64,000 nucleotides of DNA from Chitinophagales bacterium (GCA_026936105.1 JAIXKI010000002.1:387556-451555), one strand, 5' to 3'; counted from the stretch's first letter, positions 27,431-37,317 are shown. Notes: generated from the sequence alone by a model not told the origin. Numbers and translations: made by a program.

Positions 27431-28090
27431 TTACTTATATCTCAATTCTTTCACCTTCTCTTTATCTTCTTTTTCTTTTTTCAGGTCGAACATGGTTCCG
27501 AATATGCGATCCCATAAGGTAGTGCTCACACCAAATCCCTGGTGTTCGTCTTTGTAATGGTGCAGATGATGATTTCTCCACAGCGGTTTCATCCATTTAA
27601 AAGGAGGGTTCCAGGCATGAATAGCATAATGAATGCTGCCATACAGGAGATATCCGAACATAAATCCCGGAAAGAATACAAACGCATTGTTGTGCATGGC
27701 CAGGTACATCAATCCGAAAATGGCCGATGCAATAATGAGGCTTGGCACCGGCGGCATAAATAATCTTTGCTTGTCTCTCGGGAAATGATGATGGTTTCCA
27801 TGCATCACATAAGCGAATTTCTGAATCCGGGGATTGTCGCTTATCCAGTGAAACAAAAAACGATGAGCCAGGTATTCAAAGAATGTCCAGAAGAATATAC
27901 CCGCCAGGAAGATCAATGTGATCCTGAGAAAAGGATATTCCAGTTTGGTGTTGCTGAAGTACAGCATGTAAATGATGATGGGCAGATAGATGCCCCAGAT
28001 CACGAGGGGATGTGTCTTGGTCAGCATTTCCAGGTATTGATTCCTGAATAACTGTGCCTGGCCTTTATTATGAATTTTATCGAATTGCAT
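27431..28090 (-). CDS. Fatty acid hydroxylase/sterol desaturase family protein
   Basis: 219 residues with about four transmembrane helices and the diiron histidine clusters of the family: HRFLFHW (HxxxH), HGNHHHFP, HYAIHAW and HHLHHYKDEH. The arrangement is that of fatty acid 2-hydroxylase (FA2H/Scs7)-like enzymes, which may hydroxylate sphingolipid or other acyl chains in the inner membrane. A basic, charged C-terminus follows. Isolated on the minus strand. Confidence 0.87.
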   Translation of the reverse strand: MQFDKIHNKGQAQLFRNQYLEMLTKTHPLVIWGIYLPIIIYMLYFSNTKLEYPFLRITLIFLAGIFFWTFFEYLAHRFLFHWISDNPRIQKFAYVMHGNHHHFPRDKQRLFMPPVPSLIIASAIFGLMYLAMHNNAFVFFPGFMFGYLLYGSIHYAIHAWNPPFKWMKPLWRNHHLHHYKDEHQGFGVSTTLWDRIFGTMFDLKKEKEDKEKVKELRYK

Positions 28091-28094
28091 GTTG

Positions 28095-28102
28095 CAAAGA
28101 TA
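28095..28102 (-). promoter_or_regulatory. Candidate -7 element of the fatty acid hydroxylase gene
   Basis: TATCTTTG on the minus strand, a perfect TAnnTTTG, ending only 4 bp before the ATG at 28088-28090. If real, the transcript would be leaderless. No TTG at the expected spacing. Confidence 0.35.
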
Positions 28103-28143
28103 AATTGAAATTCATTTTCCGGTTTATGAGAAACGGATCTTTG

Positions 28144-30657
28144 TCATGGTTGCAACAACTGATCAACCCTTTGAAATTGATAGCCTTTGTTTTTCAATAA
28201 TTGAATTAATTCCGGTAATCGTAAATAAAATTTATCGGTTCTTTTAGGCCCGGCGCCGATATGCATCAGAAGAATAAAACCGTTCAGTCCTGAAGGATTA
28301 GTTTGCTCATACTGAACGATCGAATTGAAGATATCATCACTGGGCCTGTAATTTTTCATATCAGGCGTGGTGTAATCGGCAGTATTCCTCATTCCCCTGG
28401 TAAAATTGATCAGTTGATGGCCTGTTTCCCTTGCCCATGCAGAAATGGTATCATTGTACCATTCATACGGCGGAATGAAATAGGGAACTTCTTTTTCTTT
28501 GATCCCGAATTCCTTCATAGTCTCAAATGCATGGCGCAGGTCTTCGGTAAATTGTTCTTTCGTTACCAGTAAACTATCTCTTTTGGTCCAGTCGCAATAC
28601 AGTAAATGCTTGTCCGAATGTGTGGAAAGGTAATTACCATTCTTCTTCAATCCTTTTATCGTCTTTTTAAATTCAGGATTCCTGTAAAAATTACCGGTCA
28701 AAAAAAAAGAAGCATGGATATTTTCCTTCTTCAATACCTTTAAAATAAAATCGCCGCCTTCACCGAATTCATCACCTGTGAAAACAATAGCGATATTTTT
28801 TTTAGTCGAGTCTCCTCTTACAATGGCGCCATACGAATAAGAAAAATTATTTCCCGGTGAAGTTGATGAACTCGTTTTATTAGTAGCAGAAGAAGCTTCT
28901 TTGGCTGCCAGTAAATAAACCAATGAAGCAGTGCCGTCCATTGTCGGTTCGTTCGAACTGTAATCTCCGTAATCGTCATGATATACGGCAAGATCACTTT
29001 GAAATGCTGCATATTCATCCGGATCGTGCAGGGTGATGCCGATAAGATTGTTGTAGATATTGGTATAGACAGGTCCATCCACTAAACCACCGTCAATCGG
29101 GTAATTTTTTAAATGAGTGAATGCCGAATGCGGATCAACAGGCGTGTCGCCGTATGCCGGCAGTCCGTAAACAAAACTTGTTCCCCAGGGATTGCAACCA
29201 AATAACCAGTCTAAGTTTGCCTGTTCCAGTTCTGAAAATGCCTGATCGTTGGTGAGTTGTTTATACCAGTAACACTGAATGGCAAATGAAGTGGTTAGAT
29301 TGTTGCTGCACCAGATGAATGGAATGCCGCGGTAAAATGCATTGTGTTTTGCTTTGTTCCATACCCTTTCAATTCCTTCTTTGTAATAACCAATGATTGT
29401 ATCTCTTCTTTTTCCTTTCAGTTGTTTGGCCAGCTCATAATGTCCCAGGTTGATAAACGGATACCACTGATAGTGATTCGCAGTATCTTTTCCCAACCAG
29501 GGTGTGACCGGTTCCTGTTTTGCAAATTCGAAAGCTTTACTGTCAAGATCACTCTTGTTCTTATTGATCAATTGCATGGATGCAGCCGCCAGTTCCATAT
29601 CATCCACCCAGTTATCTTCTGCGTAGATATAAGGTCCGCGAACTGATGCCGTTTGAGTAACCCCTAATTTTTTGTGTGCATACGCAAAGGCGGAAACTGC
29701 TTTTTCTTTAAGGAGCCGGGAATAGTTCTTGTTGTTATCAAATAAAACACTCCCCAGTGCAAATGCACTTGAGAATTTTCCGGCCGTTGAAGAAGTTCCG
29801 GTAGTATTGTTCATGAAATCGCCACGCTGCTGTGGTTCGCCGCTGACAAAATAAACGGGCCGCTCAAATCCTCTTCCGTAAAAACTGTCTTCTTTAGGGA
29901 GCCGCATTCCTCTGTGATCGCGGCTGTCTGCTATCTGATTGAACATCCAATCAGGTCTTGGATGCATTTTGAGCAACCAATCCAATCCCCATTTGGCTTC
30001 ATCCATCACATCGGGGATACCGTTGCTTCCATCCAGCCCGTTGGCTTGTTTTTCGTCAGTAAAAACTTCCGGGAAATCTCTGTAGGCTGCAAGCAAATGA
30101 TAGGTAGCATTTGCAGATGTGGTGGAATACTGTAAATAATCGCTTGCATCATGCCAGCCACCCACAACATCAATATAAGTACTGTCTTTGATGCCTGCTT
30201 TTTCGCCGTATAACACATAACCGTCGTGGGTATGACAACTGTCTTTTAAAAAAGGATTGAAGCCGGTACGTTGCTGACGCATGTATCTCAGGCAAAAATC
30301 TGCAGCGCCTTTATATACATCATTTCCGATTTCAAACTCAGGAGATTGGGCATTGCCGGCCTGCAAATAATATTTTCCCGGTTTATCAAATGATGTAAAA
30401 TTTAATCTGTATGTCTGTTTGAAAGGCCCGTAAGCTCCAAAAGGTTTACCCGCATCTCCTGAAGCAACAACTTTTCCCGAGCTGATTTCAACCAATTGCC
30501 ATTCGCTGATCCCCGCATGGTCTTTGCTGCACCATACGGCTACTTTGACTCCATTGGGCAAATAGCCTAATTGGTTAATACGGATCCATGAAGAATCATT
30601 CTCCTGTTTTCCGGAGAACGCAAAAAACAGCAAACAAAACGGTAATAAACGATGCAT
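28144..30657 (-). CDS. GH9 glycosidase fused to NodB-type polysaccharide deacetylase
   Basis: 837 residues from the ATG at 30655-30657, chosen because it begins a signal peptide (MHRLLPFCLLFFAFSG); a longer frame runs 89 codons further but crosses the divergent ROK promoter and looks non-coding. Domains: Ig-like CelD_N at about 23-110; GH9 catalytic domain about 113-588 with GGWHDASDY (Asp170, Asp173) and the acid Glu570 in SSNEPTMDG; a Ser/Thr-rich linker 588-604; a CE4/NodB domain about 618-832. In the deacetylase the usual TFDD is TGDE (Asp629), the HSxxH metal motif is HSDKH (680-684), and the final His is in LLMHIG. GH9 members near amino-sugar genes can be exo-glucosaminidases, so it may deacetylate and cut chitooligosaccharides; cellulose-type substrates are the alternative. 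Confidence 0.85.
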   Translation of the reverse strand: MHRLLPFCLLFFAFSGKQENDSSWIRINQLGYLPNGVKVAVWCSKDHAGISEWQLVEISSGKVVASGDAGKPFGAYGPFKQTYRLNFTSFDKPGKYYLQAGNAQSPEFEIGNDVYKGAADFCLRYMRQQRTGFNPFLKDSCHTHDGYVLYGEKAGIKDSTYIDVVGGWHDASDYLQYSTTSANATYHLLAAYRDFPEVFTDEKQANGLDGSNGIPDVMDEAKWGLDWLLKMHPRPDWMFNQIADSRDHRGMRLPKEDSFYGRGFERPVYFVSGEPQQRGDFMNNTTGTSSTAGKFSSAFALGSVLFDNNKNYSRLLKEKAVSAFAYAHKKLGVTQTASVRGPYIYAEDNWVDDMELAAASMQLINKNKSDLDSKAFEFAKQEPVTPWLGKDTANHYQWYPFINLGHYELAKQLKGKRRDTIIGYYKEGIERVWNKAKHNAFYRGIPFIWCSNNLTTSFAIQCYWYKQLTNDQAFSELEQANLDWLFGCNPWGTSFVYGLPAYGDTPVDPHSAFTHLKNYPIDGGLVDGPVYTNIYNNLIGITLHDPDEYAAFQSDLAVYHDDYGDYSSNEPTMDGTASLVYLLAAKEASSATNKTSSSTSPGNNFSYSYGAIVRGDSTKKNIAIVFTGDEFGEGGDFILKVLKKENIHASFFLTGNFYRNPEFKKTIKGLKKNGNYLSTHSDKHLLYCDWTKRDSLLVTKEQFTEDLRHAFETMKEFGIKEKEVPYFIPPYEWYNDTISAWARETGHQLINFTRGMRNTADYTTPDMKNYRPSDDIFNSIVQYEQTNPSGLNGFILLMHIGAGPKRTDKFYLRLPELIQLLKNKGYQFQRVDQLLQP

Positions 30658-30712
30658 TGGAAAAATATTTATCAAGTCACAATTTAATCCATTTATCTGT
30701 TTTGTCCTCCTT

Positions 30713-31675
30713 ATGTTTGTAATAGAAATGACATTTGTAATTGCCATAGATCTCGGCGGAACCAAATCTGCTGCTGCTGTTTTCAACAGTAACGGCGAAA
30801 TAGTTTTTTCTGAGACCGGTTTACTGAAAAAAAGAAATGGGAGAGAGGTCGTTGATCTTTTGTCTGACCAGATCGCTACATTGATGAAAAGGTCTGCAGA
30901 GAATAATCTTATCATTTCTTCCATCGGTATTTGTGTTCCGGGTATTGCTTATGAAAAAACAGGAAATGTGTGGTGCCCCAATATTCCCGGATGGGATGAT
31001 TACCCTTTGCTGGAAGAATTGAACAATATTTTTCCGGGAATAAAGATCAAAATTGACAGTGACCGTGCCTGTTACATTTTAGGAGAAACCTGGAAGGGGA
31101 ATGCTAAAGAATGCAGCAATGCAATTTTTCTTGCAGTAGGCACCGGAATAGGAGCAGGGATTCTGATAAATGATCAGATAATAAGAGGAGCTCATGATAT
31201 TGCCGGAGCAATCGGGTGGATGGGATTGGATCGACCTTATAATAAGAAGTATGATTCATGTGGATGCTTTGAATACAATGCATCGGGAGAAGGCATTGCC
31301 AGAGTTGCTGAAGAATTGATGGCATCCGGAAAGTTCAGCAACAGCGAACTGATGAAAAAGAAACCGGGGCAGATCACTGCAAAAGATGTTTTTGAAACCT
31401 GTGATAAAAATGATCTCTTGGCAAAAGAAGTGATTAACAATGCCATTGAATGCTGGGGAATGGCAGTTGCCAACCTGATCAGTCTTTTTAATCCCGAAAA
31501 AATAATTTTTGGCGGCGGTGTTTTCGGGCCGGCTGTCAGATTTCTCGATGAAATTTATGAAGAAGCAAGAAAATGGGCACAACCAATCAGTATCAGGCAG
31601 GTTTCACTGGAAGCATCTGCTTTAGGGAATGATGCCGGCCTTTATGGCGCTGCAAGGCTTGCCCTTAAAGAATAA
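30713..31675 (+). CDS. ROK family sugar kinase
   Basis: 320 residues. The ATP-binding start IAIDLGGTKSAAAVF and an AVGTGIGAGILIN motif identify the ROK family of sugar kinases and regulators; there is no helix-turn-helix, so a kinase is expected. The zinc motif (normally CxCGxxGCxE) is reduced to SCGCFEYNASG. An alternative ATG at 30728 (MTFVIAID) fits most homologues better than 30713 and is equally possible. It is divergent from the GH9-deacetylase gene (55 bp) and followed 17 bp later by an MFS transporter, which suggests it phosphorylates the imported sugar (glucosamine, N-acetylglucosamine, glucose or mannose). Confidence 0.86.
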   Translation: MFVIEMTFVIAIDLGGTKSAAAVFNSNGEIVFSETGLLKKRNGREVVDLLSDQIATLMKRSAENNLIISSIGICVPGIAYEKTGNVWCPNIPGWDDYPLLEELNNIFPGIKIKIDSDRACYILGETWKGNAKECSNAIFLAVGTGIGAGILINDQIIRGAHDIAGAIGWMGLDRPYNKKYDSCGCFEYNASGEGIARVAEELMASGKFSNSELMKKKPGQITAKDVFETCDKNDLLAKEVINNAIECWGMAVANLISLFNPEKIIFGGGVFGPAVRFLDEIYEEARKWAQPISIRQVSLEASALGNDAGLYGAARLALKE

Positions 31676-31692
31676 TTTATATTCACTTTATT

Positions 31693-32853
31693 ATGTATCA
31701 TTTCAAACAGGTCTTTACGGCTGCGTGTATCGGAATGCTGGTTTTCGGCGTCACATACATTACACTGGGCTCTATTTTACCTTCTGTTGCCGACAAGTTT
31801 GATCTCGATGAGATCAAATCAGGAACACTCACTTCCATTTTACCGATAGGAGTCATGGTCGGGTCATTGCTGTTTGGCCCCATTGTGGACCGCTATGGTT
31901 ATAAAATTTTATTCATCATCACTACGCTGCTGATTATTCCCGCATTTGAAGGAATAGCTTTTACAGAATCTTATTTCTTATTACAGGTTTGCATTTTTGT
32001 GATCGGTTGGGGCGGTGGAATTCTGAACGGCGCCACCAATGCCCTGGTGTCGGATATCAGTACCGGCCACAAAGGAGCCAACCTGAGTTTGCTGGGAGCT
32101 TTTTTTGGTTTCGGCGCACTGGGAATGCCTTTTTTATTAGGCGCTTTATCCGAACACTTTAACTATACCGATATCTTGTCTTCGGTAGGCATTGTTCTGG
32201 CCCTTGTTCTTTTCTTTTTTCTTTCCATCCGGTTTCCCGCTCCTAAGCAGGCACAGGGTTTCCCGATAAAGGAAGGTGTCGGGCTACTGAAAGATCCGGG
32301 GCTTTTATTGATAGGATTATTCCTTTTTTTTCAGAGCGGTACCGAAGCGCTGGCCAATAACTGGACTACAACTTTTCTTCAAAAAGGAATCAGCATTACC
32401 GGAAAAGATTCTTTATTCATTCTGACATTTTACATAGCCGGCCTCACTGCGGCAAGGCTGGTGCTTGGTTATATTCTGAAAGTGATCTCCTCTTACTACC
32501 TGATGATGATCTCGCTAGTCCTTTCAATTATCGGCGGGGTGATCTTACTTACAGCACACACTTATTCCCAATCACTGATGGCCTATATTATAAACGGAAT
32601 TGGTTTTGCCGCAGGCTTTCCTGTCATGCTTGCTTATGCAGGACAATTGTTTCCCGCTTTGTCAGGAACAGCTTTCGGAATTGTATTGGTAATAGCCCTG
32701 ATCGGGAATACGATCGTTAATTATTTATTCGGAATATTATCTCACAGCTATGGTGTGTATCTGCTGCCCTGGCTGCTGATGATCACTGCCGTGTGCAGGA
32801 TCATCATTTTATTTCTATTTAAAAAAAATGTCTCATCAAAAATTAAATTTTAA
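31693..32853 (+). CDS. MFS transporter, fucose/GlcNAc permease-like
   Basis: 386 residues with 11-12 transmembrane helices. The RYGYKILF loop in PIVDRYGYKI (between helices 2 and 3) is the MFS signature, and the overall pattern resembles the sugar:H+ symporters of the FucP/NagP group. It starts 17 bp after the ROK kinase and ends 3 bp before the SIS gene, so it is in an operon and should import the sugar that the kinase phosphorylates. Confidence 0.83.
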   Translation: MYHFKQVFTAACIGMLVFGVTYITLGSILPSVADKFDLDEIKSGTLTSILPIGVMVGSLLFGPIVDRYGYKILFIITTLLIIPAFEGIAFTESYFLLQVCIFVIGWGGGILNGATNALVSDISTGHKGANLSLLGAFFGFGALGMPFLLGALSEHFNYTDILSSVGIVLALVLFFFLSIRFPAPKQAQGFPIKEGVGLLKDPGLLLIGLFLFFQSGTEALANNWTTTFLQKGISITGKDSLFILTFYIAGLTAARLVLGYILKVISSYYLMMISLVLSIIGGVILLTAHTYSQSLMAYIINGIGFAAGFPVMLAYAGQLFPALSGTAFGIVLVIALIGNTIVNYLFGILSHSYGVYLLPWLLMITAVCRIIILFLFKKNVSSKIKF

Positions 32854-32856
32854 ACT

Positions 32857-33618
32857 ATGCTGGCAAAAATATGGTTGCAAAACGCAAGGGAAGTGATGGA
32901 TAAGATCGAGAACACTCAAATGGAAAATATTCAAAAGGCGGCAGCCCTGATGGCGGATACGATAGAAGCAGGCCGCTGGGTGCATACTTTCGGATGCGGA
33001 CATGCCACTCTTCCCATTGAAGAAATGTATCCGAGGATCGGAGGCTTTGTCGGGTTTCACCCGATGATAGAACTGCCCCTTACCTTCTTCACCAATATTG
33101 TAGGCGGAATGAGTGTGCACAATTTTGTTTTCCTGGAAAGGGTGGAAGGTTACGGAACCGAGATCATGAAGGGATACAACTTTGATAAAAGAGATTGCAT
33201 GTGGCTTTTCTCTCACACCGGCATCAATGCGGTGAATATTGATGTGGCGCTGGAAGCAAGAAAGAAAGGAATGAAGGTGATCGTATTCGGATCGGCAAAA
33301 GAAGCCGAAGGAAAACAATCGAGGCACAGCAGCAGGAAAACCATTTTCGAACTGGCTGACATAGTGGTGGACACCTGTGTGCCCATACAGGATGCAAGTG
33401 TCCCTCTCAAGAATCACTTTGATAAAGTCGGGCCTGTTTCCACCATGGCATTTGTAACAGCAGTATGGATGACGGTAACCACCGTTGCAGAAATACTGGC
33501 GGACAGAGGAGTGAAGTTATTCATTCATCCTTCGCACAATGTACCGGGAGATACTACGGCAAAAGAAAGACTGGAAGAAGCGCTTACGGAATATAAAAGA
33601 AGGATCGCAGGCGTGTGA
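32857..33618 (+). CDS. SIS-domain protein (UPF0309/COG4821)
   Basis: 253 residues. A sugar-isomerase (SIS) domain: VHTFGCGHATLPIEEMYPRIGG at about 45-65, and LFSHTGINAVNIDVALEARKKGMKVIVFGS at about 110-140. The family binds phosphosugars; bacterial members occur next to amino-sugar genes. It lies 3 bp after the MFS gene. Likely acts on the kinase product as an isomerase or phosphosugar-binding regulator; the catalytic residues are not clear. Confidence 0.82.
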   Translation: MLAKIWLQNAREVMDKIENTQMENIQKAAALMADTIEAGRWVHTFGCGHATLPIEEMYPRIGGFVGFHPMIELPLTFFTNIVGGMSVHNFVFLERVEGYGTEIMKGYNFDKRDCMWLFSHTGINAVNIDVALEARKKGMKVIVFGSAKEAEGKQSRHSSRKTIFELADIVVDTCVPIQDASVPLKNHFDKVGPVSTMAFVTAVWMTVTTVAEILADRGVKLFIHPSHNVPGDTTAKERLEEALTEYKRRIAGV

Positions 33619-33666
33619 TTGCAAACAAAACTTTTTCTTTTCCTTTGCTCAAACTAAAAACAGTGT

Positions 33667-34674
33667 ATGAAACTGATTACTTACCTGCAGGATGAACAGG
33701 AGCACCTTGCCGTGCTGATCAATGACCTGGTGTATGATATGGATGTGCTGCATCCGGACCTGCCGGGTACCATGAGCATGTTTCTCCATTTCTGGCAGGA
33801 TGTATTTCCCATTGCACAGGCAGGAGAATTGATATTGAAAGAAGGGACAAGAAGCAGCAGCCGCGGTATTCCGCTGAAAGATGTTTCTTTGTTGTCGCCG
33901 GTAACTTTTCCGGTTTCCTGCCGTGATGCGTATGCATTCCGCCAGCATGTGGAGACGGCAAGGAGGAACAGGAAGGCGCCGATGATACCCGAATTCGATC
34001 AGTATCCTGTTTTTTATTTCACCAATCATCACAGCATTCAGGGACCGGGAGCGATCCATTTTATGCCCGATCATTTCGAGAAACTGGATTTTGAACTGGA
34101 AGCCGCTATCGTCATCTGCAAGCAGGGAAGGAACATCAGGGCAGAAGAAGCGGATCAGTATATCGGCGGATTGATGATCATGAACGACTGGAGTGCACGG
34201 AAACTACAGATGGAAGAGATGCTGCTGAACCTGGGGCCGGCAAAAGGAAAAGACTTTGCAACTTCATTGGGCCCCTGGCTGGTGACGCTGGATGAACTGG
34301 AAGACCTGGTAGTGCCTGCAAAAGAAAATCATGTGGGTAAAAGCTGGAATTTAAAAATGAAATGCAGGGTCAACGGAGTACAGGTGAGTGAAGGAAACCT
34401 TGCAGACATGAACTGGACCTTTGCAGAAATCATCGAAAGGGCTTCCTATGGCGTTACCCTGCAGCCGGGTGATGTGATCGGCAGCGGCACGGTAGGCACC
34501 GGATGTTTTTTGGAATTGAACGGAACAGGAAAACTGAATGACCCTGATTACACGGAGCAATGGCTGCAGCCCAATGATGTGGTGGAAATGGAAATTGACC
34601 GGCTCGGAATTCTGAACAATACCATCATTGCCGAAGAAACGGATTGGAGTATTTTGAAGAGGAAGAAAATTTGA
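33667..34674 (+). CDS. Fumarylacetoacetate hydrolase family protein
   Basis: 335 residues. The FAH catalytic domain has the metal-binding pattern LDFELEAAIVI, followed by GLMIMNDWSARKLQ, a GKDFATSLGPWLVT segment and GDVIGSGTVGTG; all are standard for the family that cleaves C-C or C-O bonds of acyl-pyruvates or sugar-derived 2-keto acids. 48 bp after the SIS gene on the same strand, so it may take part in sugar acid breakdown, or serve aromatic catabolism; context is not decisive. Confidence 0.87.
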   Translation: MKLITYLQDEQEHLAVLINDLVYDMDVLHPDLPGTMSMFLHFWQDVFPIAQAGELILKEGTRSSSRGIPLKDVSLLSPVTFPVSCRDAYAFRQHVETARRNRKAPMIPEFDQYPVFYFTNHHSIQGPGAIHFMPDHFEKLDFELEAAIVICKQGRNIRAEEADQYIGGLMIMNDWSARKLQMEEMLLNLGPAKGKDFATSLGPWLVTLDELEDLVVPAKENHVGKSWNLKMKCRVNGVQVSEGNLADMNWTFAEIIERASYGVTLQPGDVIGSGTVGTGCFLELNGTGKLNDPDYTEQWLQPNDVVEMEIDRLGILNNTIIAEETDWSILKRKKI

Positions 34675-34888
34675 TCAGGCCGGAATTTACTTTGATTAAA
34701 AAATATTTTCTGATAATACAGTAAGCCTGACAAATGAATGGTGAATATTAGGATCAGGCATTCACTTATGTGAAAAAGGCCTGCTAATGAAACCTGCAAA
34801 AAAACCATTTATATCAGCCCTTTCAAAATTTGAGGGTTATCCCGCTTTTACGATTACAATTTATTTTGTATCATTATAAAAAAATTAC

Positions 34889-35989
34889 ATGGCACCCTTT
34901 TCCGTACCGGACAGTCCACGAATTACACACAGGAAACTCCTTTTTATTTTATTGGCCTTTACTTTAATTTTCAGCGCACAGTCACAAGAGAAAAAATTCT
35001 TCTTAAAAGAATATAGTTTTGACAAGTATGGCTTTAAAATACCATTTTATAGCCGTGCTGAACTGAACAAAACTAATGTAGGGAAATCCAACGAATTGGT
35101 TGAATATAGCTTTATTCACAGCACCAAGTATGAATACCTTGGAGCTAAACTTAGAATATATCCAAATGCAGGCTGCCAAAGGGTGGATTCTTTCTATGCT
35201 TCGGTAGAGAGATATGCCAAAGCAATGGATTCGGTTCCCGATGCCTTTGGTGTTTATATGTCCGGCTCCTATACAGGACCTTTCGGCTGGACTTACTACA
35301 GACTTTCGGGAGGTGATAACTACCAAAAATACAGAAGGGACTATCGTTACTCCAGAGATATTTTAGCTGCCACCAATGGGAAAATCATTTTTATAGCTGA
35401 TATTATAGTCAGCAAACTGAATGAGGATAAAAACGTAGAACAGATTCTGGATGATCCGGGCTTTTCTTCATTACCTGTGCCTGTAACACTGGATAAGTAT
35501 AAATTAAAGATGAACCTCAAAGGAAATGTTACAGCAACTTATAACGACAAGGATAAATCATACTGGATAGGACGATGTGATAGGCTGGGTACCGTTTATC
35601 CCTATGCACGACTAATTAAGATGCCTTCACCTCCTTCCGAATCAGAGATTAATAAATATCTGGCATCATTGAAGAGCGACGCTAAGAAGACTAAAGTAGA
35701 ATACTCAGAAATTACGAGTGACACCTTACTCAAAAACATGAAAGGAAAAGTATTCAGAGTGGCATATCAGGAGAAAGTAAAGTATGATGAAAAAACTGAA
35801 GCTCAGACACAGTTTGTTTTATACTTTTTTTCTGTTGATGGTATCGGTTACAAAACAGAATTATATATACCCTTTGTTAAGGAAGATAATATGGTTATGC
35901 TCAAATCGGATCAGGGTGAAATAAACGAAAAATATGTACCCGGGTATGAATCGAGACTAAGAGAGTTTATAGGCTCACTCAGGAAGTAA
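34889..35989 (+). CDS. Secreted hypothetical protein, 366 aa
   Basis: I do not recognise this family. An N-terminal hydrophobic signal sequence (RKLLFILLAFTLIFSAQSQ) preceded by a 17-residue polar extension suggests export; a shorter start is possible but no other ATG lies before the hydrophobic core. The mature part is strand-rich with many Tyr/Lys residues, and ends in YVPGYESRLREFIGSL. No catalytic motif is visible. Stands alone, 215 bp after the FAH gene. Confidence 0.6.
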   Translation: MAPFSVPDSPRITHRKLLFILLAFTLIFSAQSQEKKFFLKEYSFDKYGFKIPFYSRAELNKTNVGKSNELVEYSFIHSTKYEYLGAKLRIYPNAGCQRVDSFYASVERYAKAMDSVPDAFGVYMSGSYTGPFGWTYYRLSGGDNYQKYRRDYRYSRDILAATNGKIIFIADIIVSKLNEDKNVEQILDDPGFSSLPVPVTLDKYKLKMNLKGNVTATYNDKDKSYWIGRCDRLGTVYPYARLIKMPSPPSESEINKYLASLKSDAKKTKVEYSEITSDTLLKNMKGKVFRVAYQEKVKYDEKTEAQTQFVLYFFSVDGIGYKTELYIPFVKEDNMVMLKSDQGEINEKYVPGYESRLREFIGSLRK

Positions 35990-36256
35990 TCAGCTCTTAT
36001 CCGCTATTATTAATTCCTGTTTCTTAACACAACTGCTTTCACGAAAAATTTTAACGTGACCGCCATTCCTGTGTGAAAATTGATGGACGAGACAGCAAAA
36101 ACAGAATAAATATTTTACTACGATCTGCCGTTGCTCCATACTTCAATTGATCAATATAAAGTATGGCGTGACAGGAATAGAATGACAAACCGTTATTGCT
36201 TCACTTTCCCGCTGCTTACAGGAATTGGGCAGAAAACCTGATTCTGTTTTTCTTTT

Positions 36257-36985
36257 TTACTTAGATACGGAACCGAATACCTTTCTCAGTATGTCCGTGG
36301 TCCTTGCCAGCGGGTTTGCCCTGATGTTGGCCTCTTCCTTTGCCACCTGGTCAAACAAAGCGTCCACTGCTTTGCCTACTACAAAAGAAGTAAGATCGGG
36401 ATTTATTTTTTTAAATGTAGTCGGGAAGTTATTGTAGGTGTTGACAATATCGCCATAATATTTTGTGGCGTCGGTTTTATCTAAAGAGCTTTTTACAGAC
36501 GGAGTAAATGCGTCAACCAGTTTTTGGGTGGTCTTTTGTTTGAAGTATTGGGTTGCCGCATCTTTCGGGCCTTTCACAATATTCAAGGCATCGGTTACGG
36601 TCATCTGTTTGATGGCCTCTACAAATATCGGCTTGGCATAGCCCACTGCGTCTTCCGCACCACGGTTGATGGCCAGGATCGCTTTATCCACCTGGGCTCC
36701 CATTCCTATATTCCTCAAAGTGCTTTCGATCTTTGCCGCATCGGGTGGCAACAACACTTTGTAGATCTCGCTTCCGAAAAATCCATCTGTCTTATTCAGG
36801 TTCAGCACCGCATTGGTCACACCCTGCGTCAATGCTTCTTTGATACCCTGGCCCGCCTCTGCTTCGGTAACCCCTGAAGAACTTTCCTTTGAAAGGATCT
36901 TGGGCAATTTTAGTTTGATCTGCGATTGAACTGAAGTGGTAAGAAAAAAGGAAAATAACAGTGTAGAAATAATAGTTTTCATCAT
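36257..36985 (-). CDS. Secreted DUF4197 protein
   Basis: 242 residues. A signal peptide (MMKTIISTLLFSFFLTTSVQS) starts at adjacent ATGs 36985/36982; the frame opens further upstream only at a TTG. The mature protein is helical and matches DUF4197: GIKEALTQGVTNAV, DGFFGSEIYKVLLP, VDKAILAINRGAEDAV and KSSLDKTDATKYYGD. Periplasmic; function of the family unknown. It is divergent from lysS. Confidence 0.83.
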   Translation of the reverse strand: MMKTIISTLLFSFFLTTSVQSQIKLKLPKILSKESSSGVTEAEAGQGIKEALTQGVTNAVLNLNKTDGFFGSEIYKVLLPPDAAKIESTLRNIGMGAQVDKAILAINRGAEDAVGYAKPIFVEAIKQMTVTDALNIVKGPKDAATQYFKQKTTQKLVDAFTPSVKSSLDKTDATKYYGDIVNTYNNFPTTFKKINPDLTSFVVGKAVDALFDQVAKEEANIRANPLARTTDILRKVFGSVSK

Positions 36986-37317
36986 ACGTTTTGTTTTTTT
37001 CAATTCACCAAAATACCTGCCAGAATGGAGAGTTCCAAAAGATGGCCGGATTTTGACTCTTTTTTAAGAGCTTTTCCTGTTATTCGGGCAGTACATAAAC
37101 GATGCACGTGAGAATTTATTTTCTCAGCGGTAAAAGAAGAACTTGGGCGATAAAACAATTTTCCAGTTTAAATACTTACTCCCGGCCGGCTGTAATGTTC
37201 ATTGCTCTTCAGGCTTGCATTTGGTTGTCTTTCGCTTTTGTTTTCCCCACCGGCATCATGTAATTTTGACCGCTTTATCATGAGGATGAACTAATAAAAT
37301 CTTTTGAATTTTTACCA
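36986..37317. other. Intergenic region upstream of lysS
   Basis: 332 bp between the divergent DUF4197 and lysS genes. No ORF, tRNA, hairpin or perfect promoter element was recognised. Confidence 0.5.

Noticed and set aside
30658-30924. Upstream extension of the GH9-deacetylase frame by 89 codons
   Set aside because: The signal peptide starts at 30657, and the extension overlaps the divergent ROK gene.
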